A stretch of 51,902 nucleotides of DNA from Prorocentrum cordatum (Eukaryota > Sar > Dinophyceae > Prorocentrales > Prorocentraceae): contig CAUYUJ010001427.1 in the NCBI GenBank assembly GCA_963575745.1, positions 27,501 to 79,402 on the forward strand, in the 5' to 3' direction. Positions within the stretch are counted from its first letter, which is position 1. Every line of letters starts with the position of its first letter. Of the stretch, positions 1 through 11,205 are shown one piece after another. Under the pieces are notes generated by a model that worked only from the letters and a program-made list of their open reading frames with translations, was not told where the DNA came from and ran no database searches. The translations under genes were made by a program, and so were the position numbers.

Positions 1-2680
1 TCGAGTGACGACATTACCCAGGCACTTGATGATTTAAGATTTATGCATGCACGTTTGTTTCGTCAACGTCATCGTCGGTGCAGTCCCCCCTGGTCGTGGC
101 CATCCGAAGTGAGTATCATGATCATGAACCCACGTCACCTTAGTCGGCCTGGCTTGCCTGGCGCAGGTGTCGGCCATGACGACGCCGATTACCCTTTCGG
201 TCTCGGTTGGGAGCCACAGAGAGCACGTGTTCCACGACCCGACAAACGTCGCTTAGGAGGCTTCAGTAACGAGGTCATGGCTGAGGGCCCTGCTGCACTG
301 GCTTCCCTACTAGCTCACGTTCGGTGCTCTCGGCGGTTACGTCGGCAAGCTTACACCAGCCACGGCATTATGATTTCAAAAAAGAACAAACAGCCGACGG
401 GGGACCCTATCAAAGACATTAACTCGTGCCTCAGGATGATTCATTGTTTCTGCCCATGGTGGCGACTTTATTTGCGAGTAGGAGTACTTGATTATGGATA
501 CGCGTGTGTATTTCCTGACTGGGCCTATGGGGGTATACGTAACAGACGACGTGAGGCCTTGATGAGCATCGTTAAGATACTAGAATGGAAATTACGCACA
601 TGTAAATTATCATATCTAATCAAGTCTTACGACATGCGGAACGCTTTCGGCACCGGTTTCACATCCAAGTTGATCGAGAATTCTGATTGGCGATGCGAGT
701 CTCGACACTTTCGGCAGATGCTGGCCATGCACCGCGAGAAGGCGGTGATTCACGTTGACGCGGCGGACCGTAGTATCTGCCTTCGACCCGCGTCAGGAGG
801 GAGGATGGGGGATTCCAATGAGCCCGAGTTCTTCATGGGTAACTTCTACGGCCCCGTTATTAGGTGGAAGCTCCAGATGAAAGACCTCACAGGGCCCCTC
901 CTCCAGGCCACCTGCCCCATCACTCAGAAGCCCCAGGACCTTTCCCTCGGCGCCTTCATCGACGACCTTACAAAAATCATGATTGTTCCAGATGGTTCTT
1001 ATCGTCAGGCCCTCACCCTCGATTTGATTGATAACAACACCCTCAACGATGAGCTCGAGCACGACGGATATGCCCAAAACGTAGCGAAGCAGGACACAAT
1101 CATCAGGCTAGCCACTACGCAAGCTACGAAGCAAGCCGAGCAACATATCAGCGGAAATGCCGTCACTAACTTAATTCATCTGGGAGGGTATGTTAACGTG
1201 GGAGGGTCTAACGCCAGGGAGGTCACGGAGCGCATGCGGTCCTGCAACATAGGTTGGAGCATGCTCTCTCGCTTTCTTACCTCACCCGCCCCCATCATGA
1301 GCAAGCGGATGACGTTCATCGCCAACGTCGCTGGTCGTGCCTGGTCGGGTCTTGAATCTTATTGTTTGCTAGCAGGTGAGACGGCCCGCATTGATCGGAG
1401 TCTGGCCAAGAAAATGAGGGCCATGGCTATGGGGCGCGCACACCAGGAGTCCGAGGAGGGCAGGCACCAGTCTTGGACAACGCGTCAGGTATTCGAACAC
1501 TGGTCAATGGCTCCTACATCGATTGAACTCCTCGTGCGCCGCCTCTCCTGGTGGCAACAGATCGTCACGGAGCCTAATCATCACTCGCATTTCTTAGCAG
1601 CTTTCTTCGGCCAGTGCACCTTCGAGCTGACAGTCGGCCAGGGACAGGTGGCCCCCTCGATCGCGGACAACGGTACATTGAGTACTGCTCCCTCCACGCA
1701 TCCATGGCTCAGGCAGTTACGAGACGATCTTGCATGTCTGCTTGAACACCCCGCGGGAGAGAGGTTGAAGGTCGAGTGGGGCCCCCCCCTGGTCCGAGAC
1801 TTGTTTCACAATCATAATGTATCCGATGCTTTTCGAGCTTGCGATCCTCGTGTTCTTCGATCCAGTTTCCTCTCGAAGTCGTGGGCCCCTCCAGGGTACT
1901 CGTCTGTGGCGCAACACCTTCCTCGGGACGACACGATTCAGGACGACTCTGATGAGGAGGAGTTGTTACTCATATGTGGTCTGGATGGGTGCACTATGCG
2001 GTTCGAGAATTTACATAAGCTTACTATTCACCAAGTGTATTCTAAAGCTCCAGGACATGGCTGGCCCCCCATATTGACCACTCTTACCCTGGATAATCAG
2101 TGCCTTGTATGTAGAACGGTGTTTTCGTGTATCGAGCACACAGTATTACATCACCGTCGGTCCTGGCTCCAGGCACGCTGTTTACCCAACCAGACTCGGC
2201 ACGTATATGAGTGGAAACCTGTTAGTATTCGTTTATGCCCGTACTCCCAGGTCTCCGAGAATCACCAGTGCCAGTCCCCTTTCGAGAGTATGGGAATGTT
2301 TCGGAAGCACCTTCTCTCACACATCCCTCCGTCACCATCTGGCCCATGGGCACAGCCTCGCGTGCCCGCGGCGCGCGCACCCGCGGGGGATCCCCGCTCT
2401 TCCACTACAGCTAGCGCGCCGCGATCGACGTGGGCGCCTTCTGATACGGCCAGTACACGACAGGAGGTACAGCGTGCCTCTCAGCTGCTGCTGTCTCCCC
2501 CACCTCCGAGCACTGCGGGTCTACCTGCTCGTCGGCCTCGCGATCGACACCCCCGGCCTGCAGCATCGGCGGTAACATCGCCAGCGGATCCAACGCCAGC
2601 TCGAGCGACTACTACACCTGCACCAACGCCAGCTCGAGCGACTACTACACCTGCATTGCCTGTGCTACCTGCTGCAGCCC
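1..2680 (+). CDS. non-LTR retroelement reverse transcriptase with C2H2-like fingers, partial
   Basis: The frame is open from base 1 (first in-frame ATG at 43), so the 5' end probably lies outside the window. Counting from the ATG at 43, an RT finger/palm region begins near residue 105 (GIMISKKNKQ, then RMIHCF). Motif A is YDMRNAFG (about 196-203), a GDS-FF-N motif-B-like segment lies near 256, and the catalytic aspartates are in GAFIDD (about 303-308), a variant of the usual YADD. A thumb-like basic region follows. Three Cys/His clusters near residues 644-665, 687-706 and 743-765 (for example CLVC...H...HH) look like C2H2 fingers, a nucleic-acid-binding module common in LINE ORF2 tails. No endonuclease is visible. 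Past about 2680 this frame stays open by chance to 3681 but reads as Arg/Gly/Pro-rich shadow, and the sensible coding moves to another frame (next entry). The domain call is from motifs only. Confidence 0.72.
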
Positions 2681-3514
2681 CTGATGGCGACGATGGCAGG
2701 CACCCAGCGGGCAGCTTGGCGCCTCCCGAGATCCTCAGCGGGGTCTGGCAGTGGTGGCAAGCCAAACGAGCCGAGCGGGCCGCGCGCGAAGGAAGCGCGG
2801 CGGGAGGCACCAGTAGAGGGTCGGGGCTCGGCGGAGGCGGCGGCCGCGGACGGGGGAGCACCAGAGGAGCCTCGGCGTCGTCGCCGAGGCGGCCGCCGCC
2901 GCCGCGGCCAACACTCGGACAAGAACTGGACATCGAAAGACAAGAACCTGGCGGAGTTTCTTCTAGTCATCGCGAAGCTGGTGTTACAGAACACGCATCG
3001 GACACGCATGAACTCGGCGGCGACCATCGACACGATGGTGTTCCCGACGACCCACCCCGTGATAGTGGCCATCGGCGACGAGGTCGACAACTTTCGCGGC
3101 GAGGTGGACAAGCTCCGCAAGCAGGAGACGGGCTCCAAGGAGGCACTGAAGGCGCTGGGGGCGCCGACCGCCAGCCTGTTCGTGGCCTTTCTCGAGGCAC
3201 TCAGCACGTGCGACATCGGCGGCAAGTCGAAGGCAGCACTCAAGACGTGGCTGGACAAGGTGAACGGCACCGCGGACGAGGCGATCTGCATCAGCCGCGA
3301 GGACTTAGAGGACGAGGTGCCCATCCTGCGCCTGGAGAAGTGCTACAAGCCCGACGAGACCAAGCTCATCGTCGCCATGCGCGGCTGCCCGATGCGCTCG
3401 ACCATCCTGGAGGCAGTCAGGAACGACGGCAAGGCGACCGTCCACACGGGGATGGCGCCGCCAGGCTGGCTGGAGGAGGAGTTGTCATGCTGGGTCGACG
3501 CCCTGTCGAAGTAG
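2576..3514 (+). CDS. C-terminal retroelement ORF in a shifted frame, function unknown
   Basis: This frame is open from 2576 to a TAG at 3512-3514; the first ATG is at 2675 and another is at 2684. After an Arg/Gly-rich start it reads as ordinary globular sequence: HSDKNWTSKDKNLAEFLL, then TMVFPTTHPVIVAIGDEVDN, a charged helical stretch (FRGEVDKLRKQE) and an acidic region ending at WLEEELSCWVDALSK. I do not recognise the fold. It follows the RT/zinc-finger ORF on the same strand and overlaps it in a different frame, so it is most likely the rest of the same retroelement protein, reached by an indel in this copy or by translational frameshifting. A separate second ORF is the alternative. Confidence 0.5.
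   Translation, partial: HRQRIQRQLERLLHLHQRQLERLLHLHCLCYLLQPLMATMAGTQRAAWRLPRSSAGSGSGGKPNEPSGPRAKEARREAPVEGRGSAEAAAADGGAPEEPRRRRRGGRRRRGQHSDKNWTSKDKNLAEFLLVIAKLVLQNTHRTRMNSAATIDTMVFPTTHPVIVAIGDEVDNFRGEVDKLRKQETGSKEALKALGAPTASLFVAFLEALSTCDIGGKSKAALKTWLDKVNGTADEAICISREDLEDEVPILRLEKCYKPDETKLIVAMRGCPMRSTILEAVRNDGKATVHTGMAPPGWLEEELSCWVDALSK
2591..2655 (+). repeat. 33-bp tandem duplication inside the retroelement ORF
   Basis: A 33-bp unit beginning caacgccagctcgagcgact occurs twice back to back (2591-2623 and 2624-2655, the last base differing). As a multiple of three it keeps all frames and lies in the Pro/Ala/Thr-rich linker where the two overlapping frames meet. Confidence 0.9.
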
Positions 3515-4110
3515 GTGCTCTGAGCAGGCCCGTTCGATTTGTAAGGTCTAGCTCTCCTCCTCTCTTCTCTGAGCCCGCTGCTCGGAATGCCCCCAGTCCG
3601 ACCTTAGTTGCAGCACTTCCGCCACAGACGGAAGACGAATATGAAGCCGATGCCGAGGCTGCCGCATTTCTCGCCATTTGATTTCCCACCAGGCCTGGCA
3701 CACCCGCTCTGCTCGCCGCTCGAGCCCCGTGTGTGCACGCCGCGCCTCGCGAGTTTTAGCCCCTCCGCTAGCCACGGGTTCACCAGCAAATGGCATGTAC
3801 CAGCAATTGTCTGCACACGTTTCGCCATCCTGCTAGTCCTGACAGACAGAGCCCAGATGTGGAAGTATATAAAAGTGGTCGGTCCCCTGTCCGTCCCTCT
3901 TGGGGTCGGGTCGACGGTCCGCGGCCGCCCCGCCCATCAGCGCTGCCGCTGGCCAGGCCGACGGTCCGCGGCCGCCCCGCCGCTTGCCGGGGCCCAGCCT
4001 GCAGGGAAGAAAGGTATACCCCCCAGAAGGGGTTCGATCGAAGATGAAGAGGGCGGGTATCGAGGGTTTGGGAATACGCTTTATTTGACACTCGAGCATA
4101 CAAGGGCGAA
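3515..4110. other. no gene seen; one 23-bp direct repeat
   Basis: This stretch follows the stop of the retroelement. A 23-bp sequence starting cgacggtccgcggccgcccc occurs at 3912-3934 and again at 3959-3981. There is no convincing coding sequence and no poly(A) or simple-repeat tail that would mark the retroelement 3' end. Confidence 0.6.
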
Positions 4111-4121
4111 CGGTCTTAAAA

Positions 4122-4127
4122 TTATTC

Positions 4128-4158
<31 letters not shown>

Positions 4159-4229
4159 GTTTGTTGTTTGTTGTTTGTTGTTTGTTGTTGTTGTTTGTTG
4201 TTTGTTGTTTGTTGTTTGTTGTTTGTTGT
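4122..4229 (+). repeat. GTT / TTGTTTG simple repeat
   Basis: An uninterrupted GTT tract passes into TTGTTTG heptamers, then switches abruptly to the 11-bp minisatellite. Confidence 0.9.
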
Positions 4230-4230
4230 C

Positions 4231-4585
4231 GTCGTCCCACCCGCGACCCGCCCCGCGACCCACCCGCGATCCACCCCGCGACCCACCCGCGACCCACCTT
4301 CGACCCACCCCGCGACCCACCCGCGACCCACCCCGCGACCCACCCGCGACCCATCCGCGACCCACCCGCGACCCACCCCGCGACCCACCCGCGACCCACC
4401 CCGAGACCCCCCTGGCGACCCACCCCGCGACCCACCGGCGACCCACCCGCGACCCACCGGCGACCCACCCGCGACCCACCCGCGACCCACCCTGCGACCC
4501 ACCCGCGACCCATTCGCGACCCACCCCACGACACACCGCGACCCACCCGCGACCCACCCACCCCGCGACCCACCCAAAATTTGTG
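4231..4585 (+). repeat. 11-bp minisatellite, unit cgacccacccg
   Basis: There are about 30 head-to-tail copies of cgacccacccg, with 12-bp variants carrying an extra C and single-base changes. The same word reappears inside the composite satellite that follows, so the array probably grew out of that unit. Confidence 0.92.
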
Positions 4586-5150
4586 GCGCCTGCGGCGGTT
4601 TTCTTTTGCATTCGTTCCAGGTGGAGAACCTGCGACCCATCCGCGACCCAAACCGCGCCCGCGACCCACCCGCGACCCACCGCGATCCACCCGCGACACA
4701 CCCGCGACCCACCCGGCGACCCACCAAAAATTTTCCGCGCCTGCGGCGGGCTTCTTTTGCATTCGTTCCAGGTGGAGAACCTGCGACCCACCCGCGACCC
4801 AAACCGCGTTCAGTGTACAAATCAAAATTTTCGGTGCCTGCGGCGGGCTGCCTTTTGAATTCCTTCCAGGTGGAGGTGGAGAGCCCGCGACGCACCCGCG
4901 ACCCAAACTACGTTCACTGAACAAGCCCAAACTTCGGCGCCTGCGGCGGGTTTCTTTTGCATTCGTTCCAGGTGGAGAACCTGCGATCCAAACCGCGTTC
5001 AGTGTACACATCAAAATTTTCTGCGCCTGCGGCGGGCTGCTTTTTGAATTCTTTCCAGGTGGAGGTGGAGAGCCCGTGACCAACCCGCGACCCAAACTAC
5101 GTACAGTGACCAAGCCAAAAATTCGGCGCCTGCGGCGGTCCGCCGGCTCG
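4586..5150 (+). repeat. composite satellite with two alternating unit types
   Basis: Six units are marked by gcctgcggcgg (near 4590, 4741, 4841, 4941, 5026 and 5129). Type A continues with ttcttttgcattcgttccag and gtggagaacc. Type B continues with a TTTTGAATTC core and ends ggtggaggtggagagccc. From the second unit the order is A, B, A, B, so the amplifying unit is probably an A+B dimer. Confidence 0.85.
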
Positions 5151-5705
5151 ACGCCCGCGTCGCCCGCGCCCGCCCCCTCACTCTTATCCGCAATTGCGGG
5201 TGGTTACGTAAATGATTTGCGTCTTCTCGCCGAGGCCATCTCGGGCGCTCTAGAAGCTCGATGGGTTTAGCTCCTGGCAGGTGTTGCTTGCGTGGTGCTT
5301 GCGTGCTGTGGCTTGAACGTGTCGTGCGCTGTTTGGGCTAACTGCTATCGCATCTTGGCTGTATCGCGTGTGTTGGCTTGTTGTGCGCCGTTTGTTTTAG
5401 CTGCTTTTGATGCGTGCTCAGTGCAAAAGGAAACGTTGGATATCGCATGGAACATGTGCCACCCATCGACCGCCAAAACCGGGCGCGCGAAGGTGCGAAC
5501 ACCATCGTGTTCTGGTTGGTCCCCGTCTTCATCCTCTCTTCGTGTTGCCTTTTTCTGTTGGTTCGTTGTTGTTTTTTTCCCAACGCTCCTCCTTCTGAAT
5601 AGAGCACTGCGTTCTCGCACCTTCCCGCCGCCTCTCCCCTGCTGTCCTGCCTGTCACCTCGCTCCTTCCTTCGTGCCAGCTTGCCTCCGTCCTGGCCATC
5701 CTTGG
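5151..5705. other. no gene or repeat recognised
   Basis: Mixed-composition unique sequence. ORFs here are under 200 codons, overlap on several frames and show no family motif. Confidence 0.5.
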
Positions 5706-6165
5706 GGGGCTGCGATCGGCGAAACTATCGCCACTTTCGAGGGCTGCTGGGGGGTCCAGCGGAGTGACGTCCCACGCAGACTCAGACTAGACCTTGCCAT
5801 CCCCGTGGGGCTGCGATCTGCGAAACTGTCGCCACTTTCGAGGGCTGCGGGGGGGTCAGCGGAGTGACGTCCCACGCAGACTCAGATTTGACCTCGCCAT
5901 CCCACTGGGGCTGCGATCTGCGAAATTGTTGCCACTTTCGAGGGCTGCGGGGGGGTCAGCGGAGTGACGTCCCACGCAGACTCAGATTTGACCTCGCCGT
6001 CCCTGTGGGGCTGCGATCTGCGAAGCTGTCGCCACTTTCGAGGGCTGCTGGGGGGTCCAGCGGAGTGACGTCCCACGCAGGCTCAGATTTGACCTCGCCG
6101 TTCCTGTGGGGCTGCGATCTGCGAAGCTGTCGCCACTTTCGAGGGCTGCGGGGGGGTCCAGCGGG
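5706..6165 (+). repeat. tandem array, five units of 100-101 bp
   Basis: Units begin ggggctgcgatc at 5706, 5807, 5907, 6007 and 6108, and contain gccactttcgagggctgc, gtgacgtcccacgcag and gacctcgcc. The period is nearly constant and divergence is low, which suggests recent amplification. The last unit is cut after the agggctgcggggg segment. Confidence 0.92.
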
Positions 6166-6700
6166 GCGCTGTCGCGGGCCGCCAGCAGACTTGGCGGCGC
6201 GCCTTCGAGCGTTTAGCTCCCGCACTGAAGAGTGCAGGGAGGAACCAGGGGAGCTGGCGGGGGAGCCAGGCCCCGCTCGCTTCTTCCACGAGCTATACGC
6301 CTGTTCGACCATATTGTCACGGGCCGCGGCGACATGGCGCAGGCAACGATGCACGTCTAGCGCACTGCTGACAAAAAACAACGCTCTTCGGTCTCCTCCC
6401 GTCACGTTCGTCGTCGTCTTCTGCCCCCTGCCACCTCCCTGCTGCTGCTGCCGCGCTGACGGGTCGGCCTCCCGCGCGTCCTTTTCCAGCCCTCCGTTCC
6501 CGCCCCCATGTCCTCCTCAGGCCTGGGCATTCGCTCCTCGTCCTTCTGTTGTTGTCCAGTGAATCGTGCAGCGTTGGCGCATCCCATGCAGCGCTTAGCT
6601 TGCACAGCATATAACGGCGCCTGCGCTGTCATTGTCCTGGCAAGTTTGGGCCAACTCATCTTGCCACTTGGTGCACGTGCGTTGGTTACGTCGCCATGTT
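6166..6700. other. no gene recognised
   Basis: GC-rich to mixed sequence without a recognisable domain. Short ORFs on both strands are biased to Arg/Pro/Ser as expected of GC-rich noncoding DNA. Confidence 0.45.
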
Positions 6701-7110
6701 TTTTATGTGTGTGTGCGCGTGTGTCGTTTTTTTTTTCGATCTATCTATTTTTTTATATATATATATATAGATACGCGTATGTATGTACATGCGAGCGCTC
6801 TTATCCCTCCCCCTCTCTGTATGTGCTCCCCCTCTCTCTCTCCCTCTTTATTTCCAATTCCTATACGCGCTGATCGGGCCCATGTTTTTTTTTTACGTCT
6901 TGGCGCTGGAGGCGGCGGGACACACGCGTACTTGCACATTCATGTGTGGACATGCGTATCATTGCATTTACACATGTTTGGAAACCGTCACATACTTCTA
7001 TCGGGGATACACACATACATATAAATATATATATATGTATGTATGGATGGGCATACCATCACAACCACACATATACATGGTTATATCTCTCTATACATGT
7101 TCATACGCAC
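6701..7110. repeat. low-complexity T-rich and TATA/CATA-rich tract
   Basis: Runs of T, short TA repeats, CTCTCTC and many ACATACA/TGTATG words. It resembles a decayed relative of the ATGT array 1 kb downstream. Confidence 0.7.
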
Positions 7111-7389
7111 CTCCCCGAGGGGGTAGTTCTCAGAGGCGATTAATTGAAGGTCGCGCCGCGTCCGCGATCTGTCTGGCCGTTTCGCTAGGGGCATCCTCGA
7201 AAGTCTGAACATCGGTGGCACCCCTCACACAGATCGTGACGTCAGGGTCCAACCACACATGGGACTTTAACAGTCTAACATAAAACCTGCAAGCACACAA
7301 TGTATTTGCAATGATTTTGACACCGATTCGCAAATAGTGGCGGTTTCGCCTGAGATATCCTCCGACAATCGAGCCCCGACGTACCTTCT

Positions 7390-8000
7390 GGTACCCCAGA
7401 CCCCGCCTCGGAGCCTCCAGGGGGCCTCTTGGAACCTCCTGGGGCCTCCTGGGGCCTGCTTGGGCCTGCGGTCTCTTGGTCGGGCCTCCTGGAGCCTCTT
7501 GCGGCCTCCATGGACATCCTCGCAACTTCGAGCCTAGACGTACTCTCCTTCGGCCTCCTGTAGCCTCTTGCGGCCTCCTGGTCGGGCCTCCTGAGGCCTC
7601 CATGGACATCCTCGCAACCTCGATCCCAGACGACCCCTCTTGGGGCCTCCTGGAATAGGTTCTGGCATCCTGGTCGGGCCTCCTGAGGCTTCCTGGGGGC
7701 CCGTTGTACACACATCGCAGGGTGTGGCAACCCCGCTTGCGCTCGAGTGCGACCCACTTCCGCCTGGGACTTCCTCGCAACTCTGTGTTCCGAGATGCCC
7801 TGTCCCGTGGTGGTCTGGCCATTTTCATTTGCGACACCCTCGCAACTCTGGGCTTCGAGATGCTTTGAATTCAGGTGTTCAGGCCACTTTCTCCTGAAAC
7901 GTTCTCACAACTCTGGGTTCCGAGCTGCCCTGAGCTGAGGTGGTCAGGCTACTTTCGCCTGAGACATCCTCGCAACGCTGACCTCGGAGAGGCAGTGCCC
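7390..8000 (+). repeat. degenerate ggcctcctgg minisatellite and 67-72-bp repeats
   Basis: 7400-7690 is built from ggcctcctgg/ggcctcttg words; a longer unit containing ggcctccatggacatcctcg occurs twice (7504 and 7595, period 91). About 7760-8000 holds four copies of a 67-72-bp unit centred on cctcgcaactctgggttccg. No coding signal. Confidence 0.75.
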
Positions 8001-8209
8001 TGGTCGATCCTCCTGCTCGATCCCCAATCCTTTTGGGGGGCTCTTCCTCGATCTTGGATTCTTCTGCGTTCACCTCCTGCCTCTTCCCCTTCTCTTAGGC
8101 ACGCCCTGGCGGCGCCGCGCCAGCTTCCCCTTCTCCATCTCCGATCCCGCCGCCATGCTGACTTCCTGCTCCACAAGACCTTTCAGTTTTTTGTATGAGC
8201 CTGGGCACA

Positions 8210-8711
8210 CACGTGTGGATGGATGGATTGATGGCTGGATGGCTGTATGCATATATGTATGTAGGTATGCATGCATGCATGCATGCATGTATGTATGTAT
8301 GTATGTATGAATGTATGTATGTATGTATGTAGGTACGTACGTATTTATGTATGCATGTCTGTGTGTGTGTGTGTTTGTACGCATGTATATATGTTTGTAT
8401 GCATGCATGTATGTATGTATGTATGTGAGTGCGACGTACGCACGTACGTACGTACGTACGTTTGTATGTATGTATGGATGGGTGTAGGTATATATGTATG
8501 TACATGTATAAGTATGTAGGTATGCATGCATGCAGGCATGTATGCGTGTATGCGTGTGTGTGTATGTATGTATGCATGCATGCATGCATGTATGTATGTA
8601 TGCATGCATGCATGCACTGTATATATGCATGTATGTATATATGTATGTTTGCATGTTTGTACGTATCTATGTATGTATGTGTGCATGTATGTATGTATGT
8701 ATGTATGTATG

Positions 8712-8745
<34 letters not shown>

Positions 8746-9540
8746 TGTATGTATGTAGGTATGTATGTATCTATGTATGTATGTACGTACATACGTACGT
8801 ACGTACCTATGTATGTATGTATGCCTGTATGTCTGCATGTCTGTCTGCCTGTCTGCCGGTCTGTCTGTATGTATGTATATCTGTATGTATGCATGCATGT
8901 ATGTATATGTATATATGTATATATGTATGTATGTATGCATGTATGTATGTATGTATGCAGATGTGTATGTATGCATGTTTATAGATGTATGTATGTATGT
9001 ATGTATGTATGTATGTATGTATGTATGTATGTATGTATGTACGGATGGATGGATGGATGGATGGATGGATGTATGTATACATGTATGTATGTATGTATGT
9101 ATGCATGTGTGTGTGTATGTATGTATGTATGGATGGATGGATGGATGGATGGATGGGTGGTTGGATGGATGGATGGATGGATGGATGTATATGTATGTAT
9201 GTTTGTATGTATGTATGTATGTATGTATGTATGTATGCATGCATGTATGTATGTATGTATGCATACATGTATGTATGTATGTATGTATGTATGTATGTAT
9301 GCATGCATGCATGCATGCATGTATGTATGTATGTATGTATGTATGTATGTATGTATGTATGTATGTATGTATGTATATGTGTGTGTATGTATGTATGTAT
9401 GTATGTATGTATGTATGTATGTATGTATGTATGTAGGTAGGTAGGTAGGTAGGTATGTATGTATGCATGCATGTATGTATGTATGTATGTATGTATGTAT
9501 GTATGTATGTATGTATGTATGTATGTATGTATGTGTATAC
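8210..9540 (+). repeat. 1.3-kb ATGT tetranucleotide array
   Basis: Nearly continuous ATGT repeats, with interspersed GGAT blocks (9042-9068, 9129-9186), GCAT, ACGT (8440-8462) and TGTG variants. Long Met-Tyr-Val-Cys or Thr-Tyr-Ile-His ORFs on both strands come from the 4-bp period and are not genes. Confidence 0.97.
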
Positions 9541-9560
9541 ATATATATACACACATATAC

Positions 9561-10200
9561 GGGGGGGGGGCGGGCCGGTGCCGTACCCCCCATGGATGTA
9601 TTGGGGGGTCCCAGGGCTCCCGGGCCCGCTCCCAAACACGTCACGACACGCCAAGAGGCTGTACAATTTGCCAGGGCAGCACCAAGAGGCCCTGGACACG
9701 CCGAAGATGGCTTCAGGACGGCCGACGACGCCGCCAAAACGCCCCAAGAGCGCCTCCAGAGGCCCCTCCAAAGTGCCCCAGAAGCCGACAATCATGAATT
9801 ATCCGATGGTTTTTCAAGCATTTTTGCGCTCTCGCATGTTCCGCCCCCCCAAGGTCCTGGACGGCGTCAGAGGCCCTTCAGATCGCTCCAAGACGTCCGC
9901 AGAGGCTCCCAAGAAAGCCCAGAGACGGCCCAGGAGGCTCCCCAGATAACTCAAGAGGGCCTCGAGAGCGCCCCAAGAGAGCCCGAAGAGCGACCCAAGA
10001 GGGCCCGAAGAGCGCGACAGTTCAAGGTCTCCAGTCTGAGAGGCTCCTAGGACGCCCCTGGAGGCCATCAAGAGGCTCCCGAGGAGCCCCGTGAGGCTCC
10101 CAAGAGGCCCTTCAGAAGCCCCAATAGGCCTCCAAGGGGCCCCCAGGGAAGCCCCCTACGGGCCCCACAAGAGACCTCGGTAAATCGTATTTCCCAGACA
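9561..10200 (+). repeat. degenerate gaggcccc/ccaagaggc minisatellite
   Basis: Words such as ccaagaggccc, ggaggctcccaag and gaagagcgaccc recur without fixed period. They are the reverse complement of the ggcctcttgg words at 7400-7690 on the other side of the ATGT array. Confidence 0.6.
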
Positions 10201-10239
10201 GCTTTCTGGGAACATGATTCCTTGGGCTTCCGCCCACCA

Positions 10240-10310
10240 TTGTCTTGGGGCGGTCTTGCAGGCGTCTTGGGGCGGTCTTGGGGCGATCTTGCAGGCCCCT
10301 GGGGCCGTCT
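10240..10310 (+). repeat. short cttggggcggt tandem repeat
   Basis: Four or five near copies of cttggggcggtcttg(cagg)cg. Confidence 0.75.
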
Positions 10311-10845
10311 TGGAGCGCCAGAAGGTCGAAATAATGATAACGTAACAAGCATCGAAAACGTGTTGGAAGTCAATGCTTGTGCTTCTTTGGCCCTTCATGG
10401 GGGTCCTCTTCGCGCGCTCTTTGGCCTTCTTTGGAACCTCTTGGGCCGTCTTGGAGGCATCATGAGCCATCTTGGCGGCTGAGGAGGTCTCCCAGGTCCG
10501 TCTGGGAAGCCATGTTGGGCACTTAAGTTGCTTTCATGAGCGCCGAGACATGTCTGGGCGCCGACAGAGCCTCGAGAACAGGAGGCGATTCACGCAGGGA
10601 GGCGCACACAGGAGAGCGGAGGGCCCCGTAGCATATTGCAGAAACCATGCCAAACAGCATTTGGCGCCATCGATTGCACCGCGCCGCTCGGGACGGGTTC
10701 GAATCCAGAGTTGTATGGTACAGTCTAACCTTGTGCTTGGGCTTCGCAGTATCCGTCCGAACATCAACTATACGTTAACGGGAGGCACCTGCAATACCCC
10801 ACCGGACAACTCGCTTAGATACGGAAGCCGTGTCCAGAATCGATA
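10311..10845. other. no gene recognised
   Basis: Contains an isolated gggttcgaatcc (10695) like a tRNA B box, without a tRNA fold around it. A 124-codon ORF shows no family motif. Confidence 0.45.
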
Positions 10846-10881
10846 AGAACCTAAGCGCGCGCGAAGCGCGCGCGTGGTTCT
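10846..10881. repeat. GC hairpin, copy 1
   Basis: The arms AGAACC and GGTTCT enclose GCGCGCGC-gaa-GCGCGCGC, forming a near-perfect stem-loop. A second copy lies at 11498-11538. Confidence 0.85.
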
Positions 10882-10919
10882 AGGACACAGAGGGGGAACA
10901 CGAACCGACATTTCGAGCC

Positions 10920-11100
10920 CTCGCCCAACAGAGGACCCCAAGAAGCCCCCAGGAGTCCCCAAGAGGCCCTCCAGAGGCCCCAGGAAGCCCCGAGAGGCTT
11001 CCAAGAGGCCCCCAGGAGACTCCCAAGGGGCCCCAACAGGCAACCACGCAGTACCCAAGAGTCCCCCAAGAGCTCTCCAAGAGGCCTCCGAAAAACTTCA
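10920..11100 (+). repeat. degenerate ccaagaggccc repeats
   Basis: Same word family as at 9870-10170, here between the two GC hairpins. Confidence 0.6.
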
Positions 11101-11205
11101 CCACTCATATCCGAACATGCATCCAGCAGGCCACTGGCCCATCACCTCGGATGGCGGCCTCAGGTACACAACCCCAGTTACCAAGACGCTTGGTCTTGGG
11201 GAGGG

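Noticed and set aside
3681-3681. 3681 as the true end of the first retroelement protein
   Set aside because: After about 2680 this frame reads as Arg/Gly/Pro shadow, while a different frame ending at 3514 reads as ordinary protein.
3866-3876. TATA box (gtatataaaag)
   Set aside because: No gene start follows, and canonical TATA promoters are not typical of dinoflagellates; it lies in unannotated sequence.
8095-9795. Very long Tyr/Ile/His/Thr or Met/Tyr/Val/Cys ORFs over the ATGT array
   Set aside because: A 4-bp period without stops keeps several frames open on both strands; there is no sequence outside the repeat and no domain.
10690-10712. tRNA gene from the B-box-like gggttcgaatcc
   Set aside because: The T stem does not pair well, and no A box, anticodon arm or acceptor stem could be found on either side.
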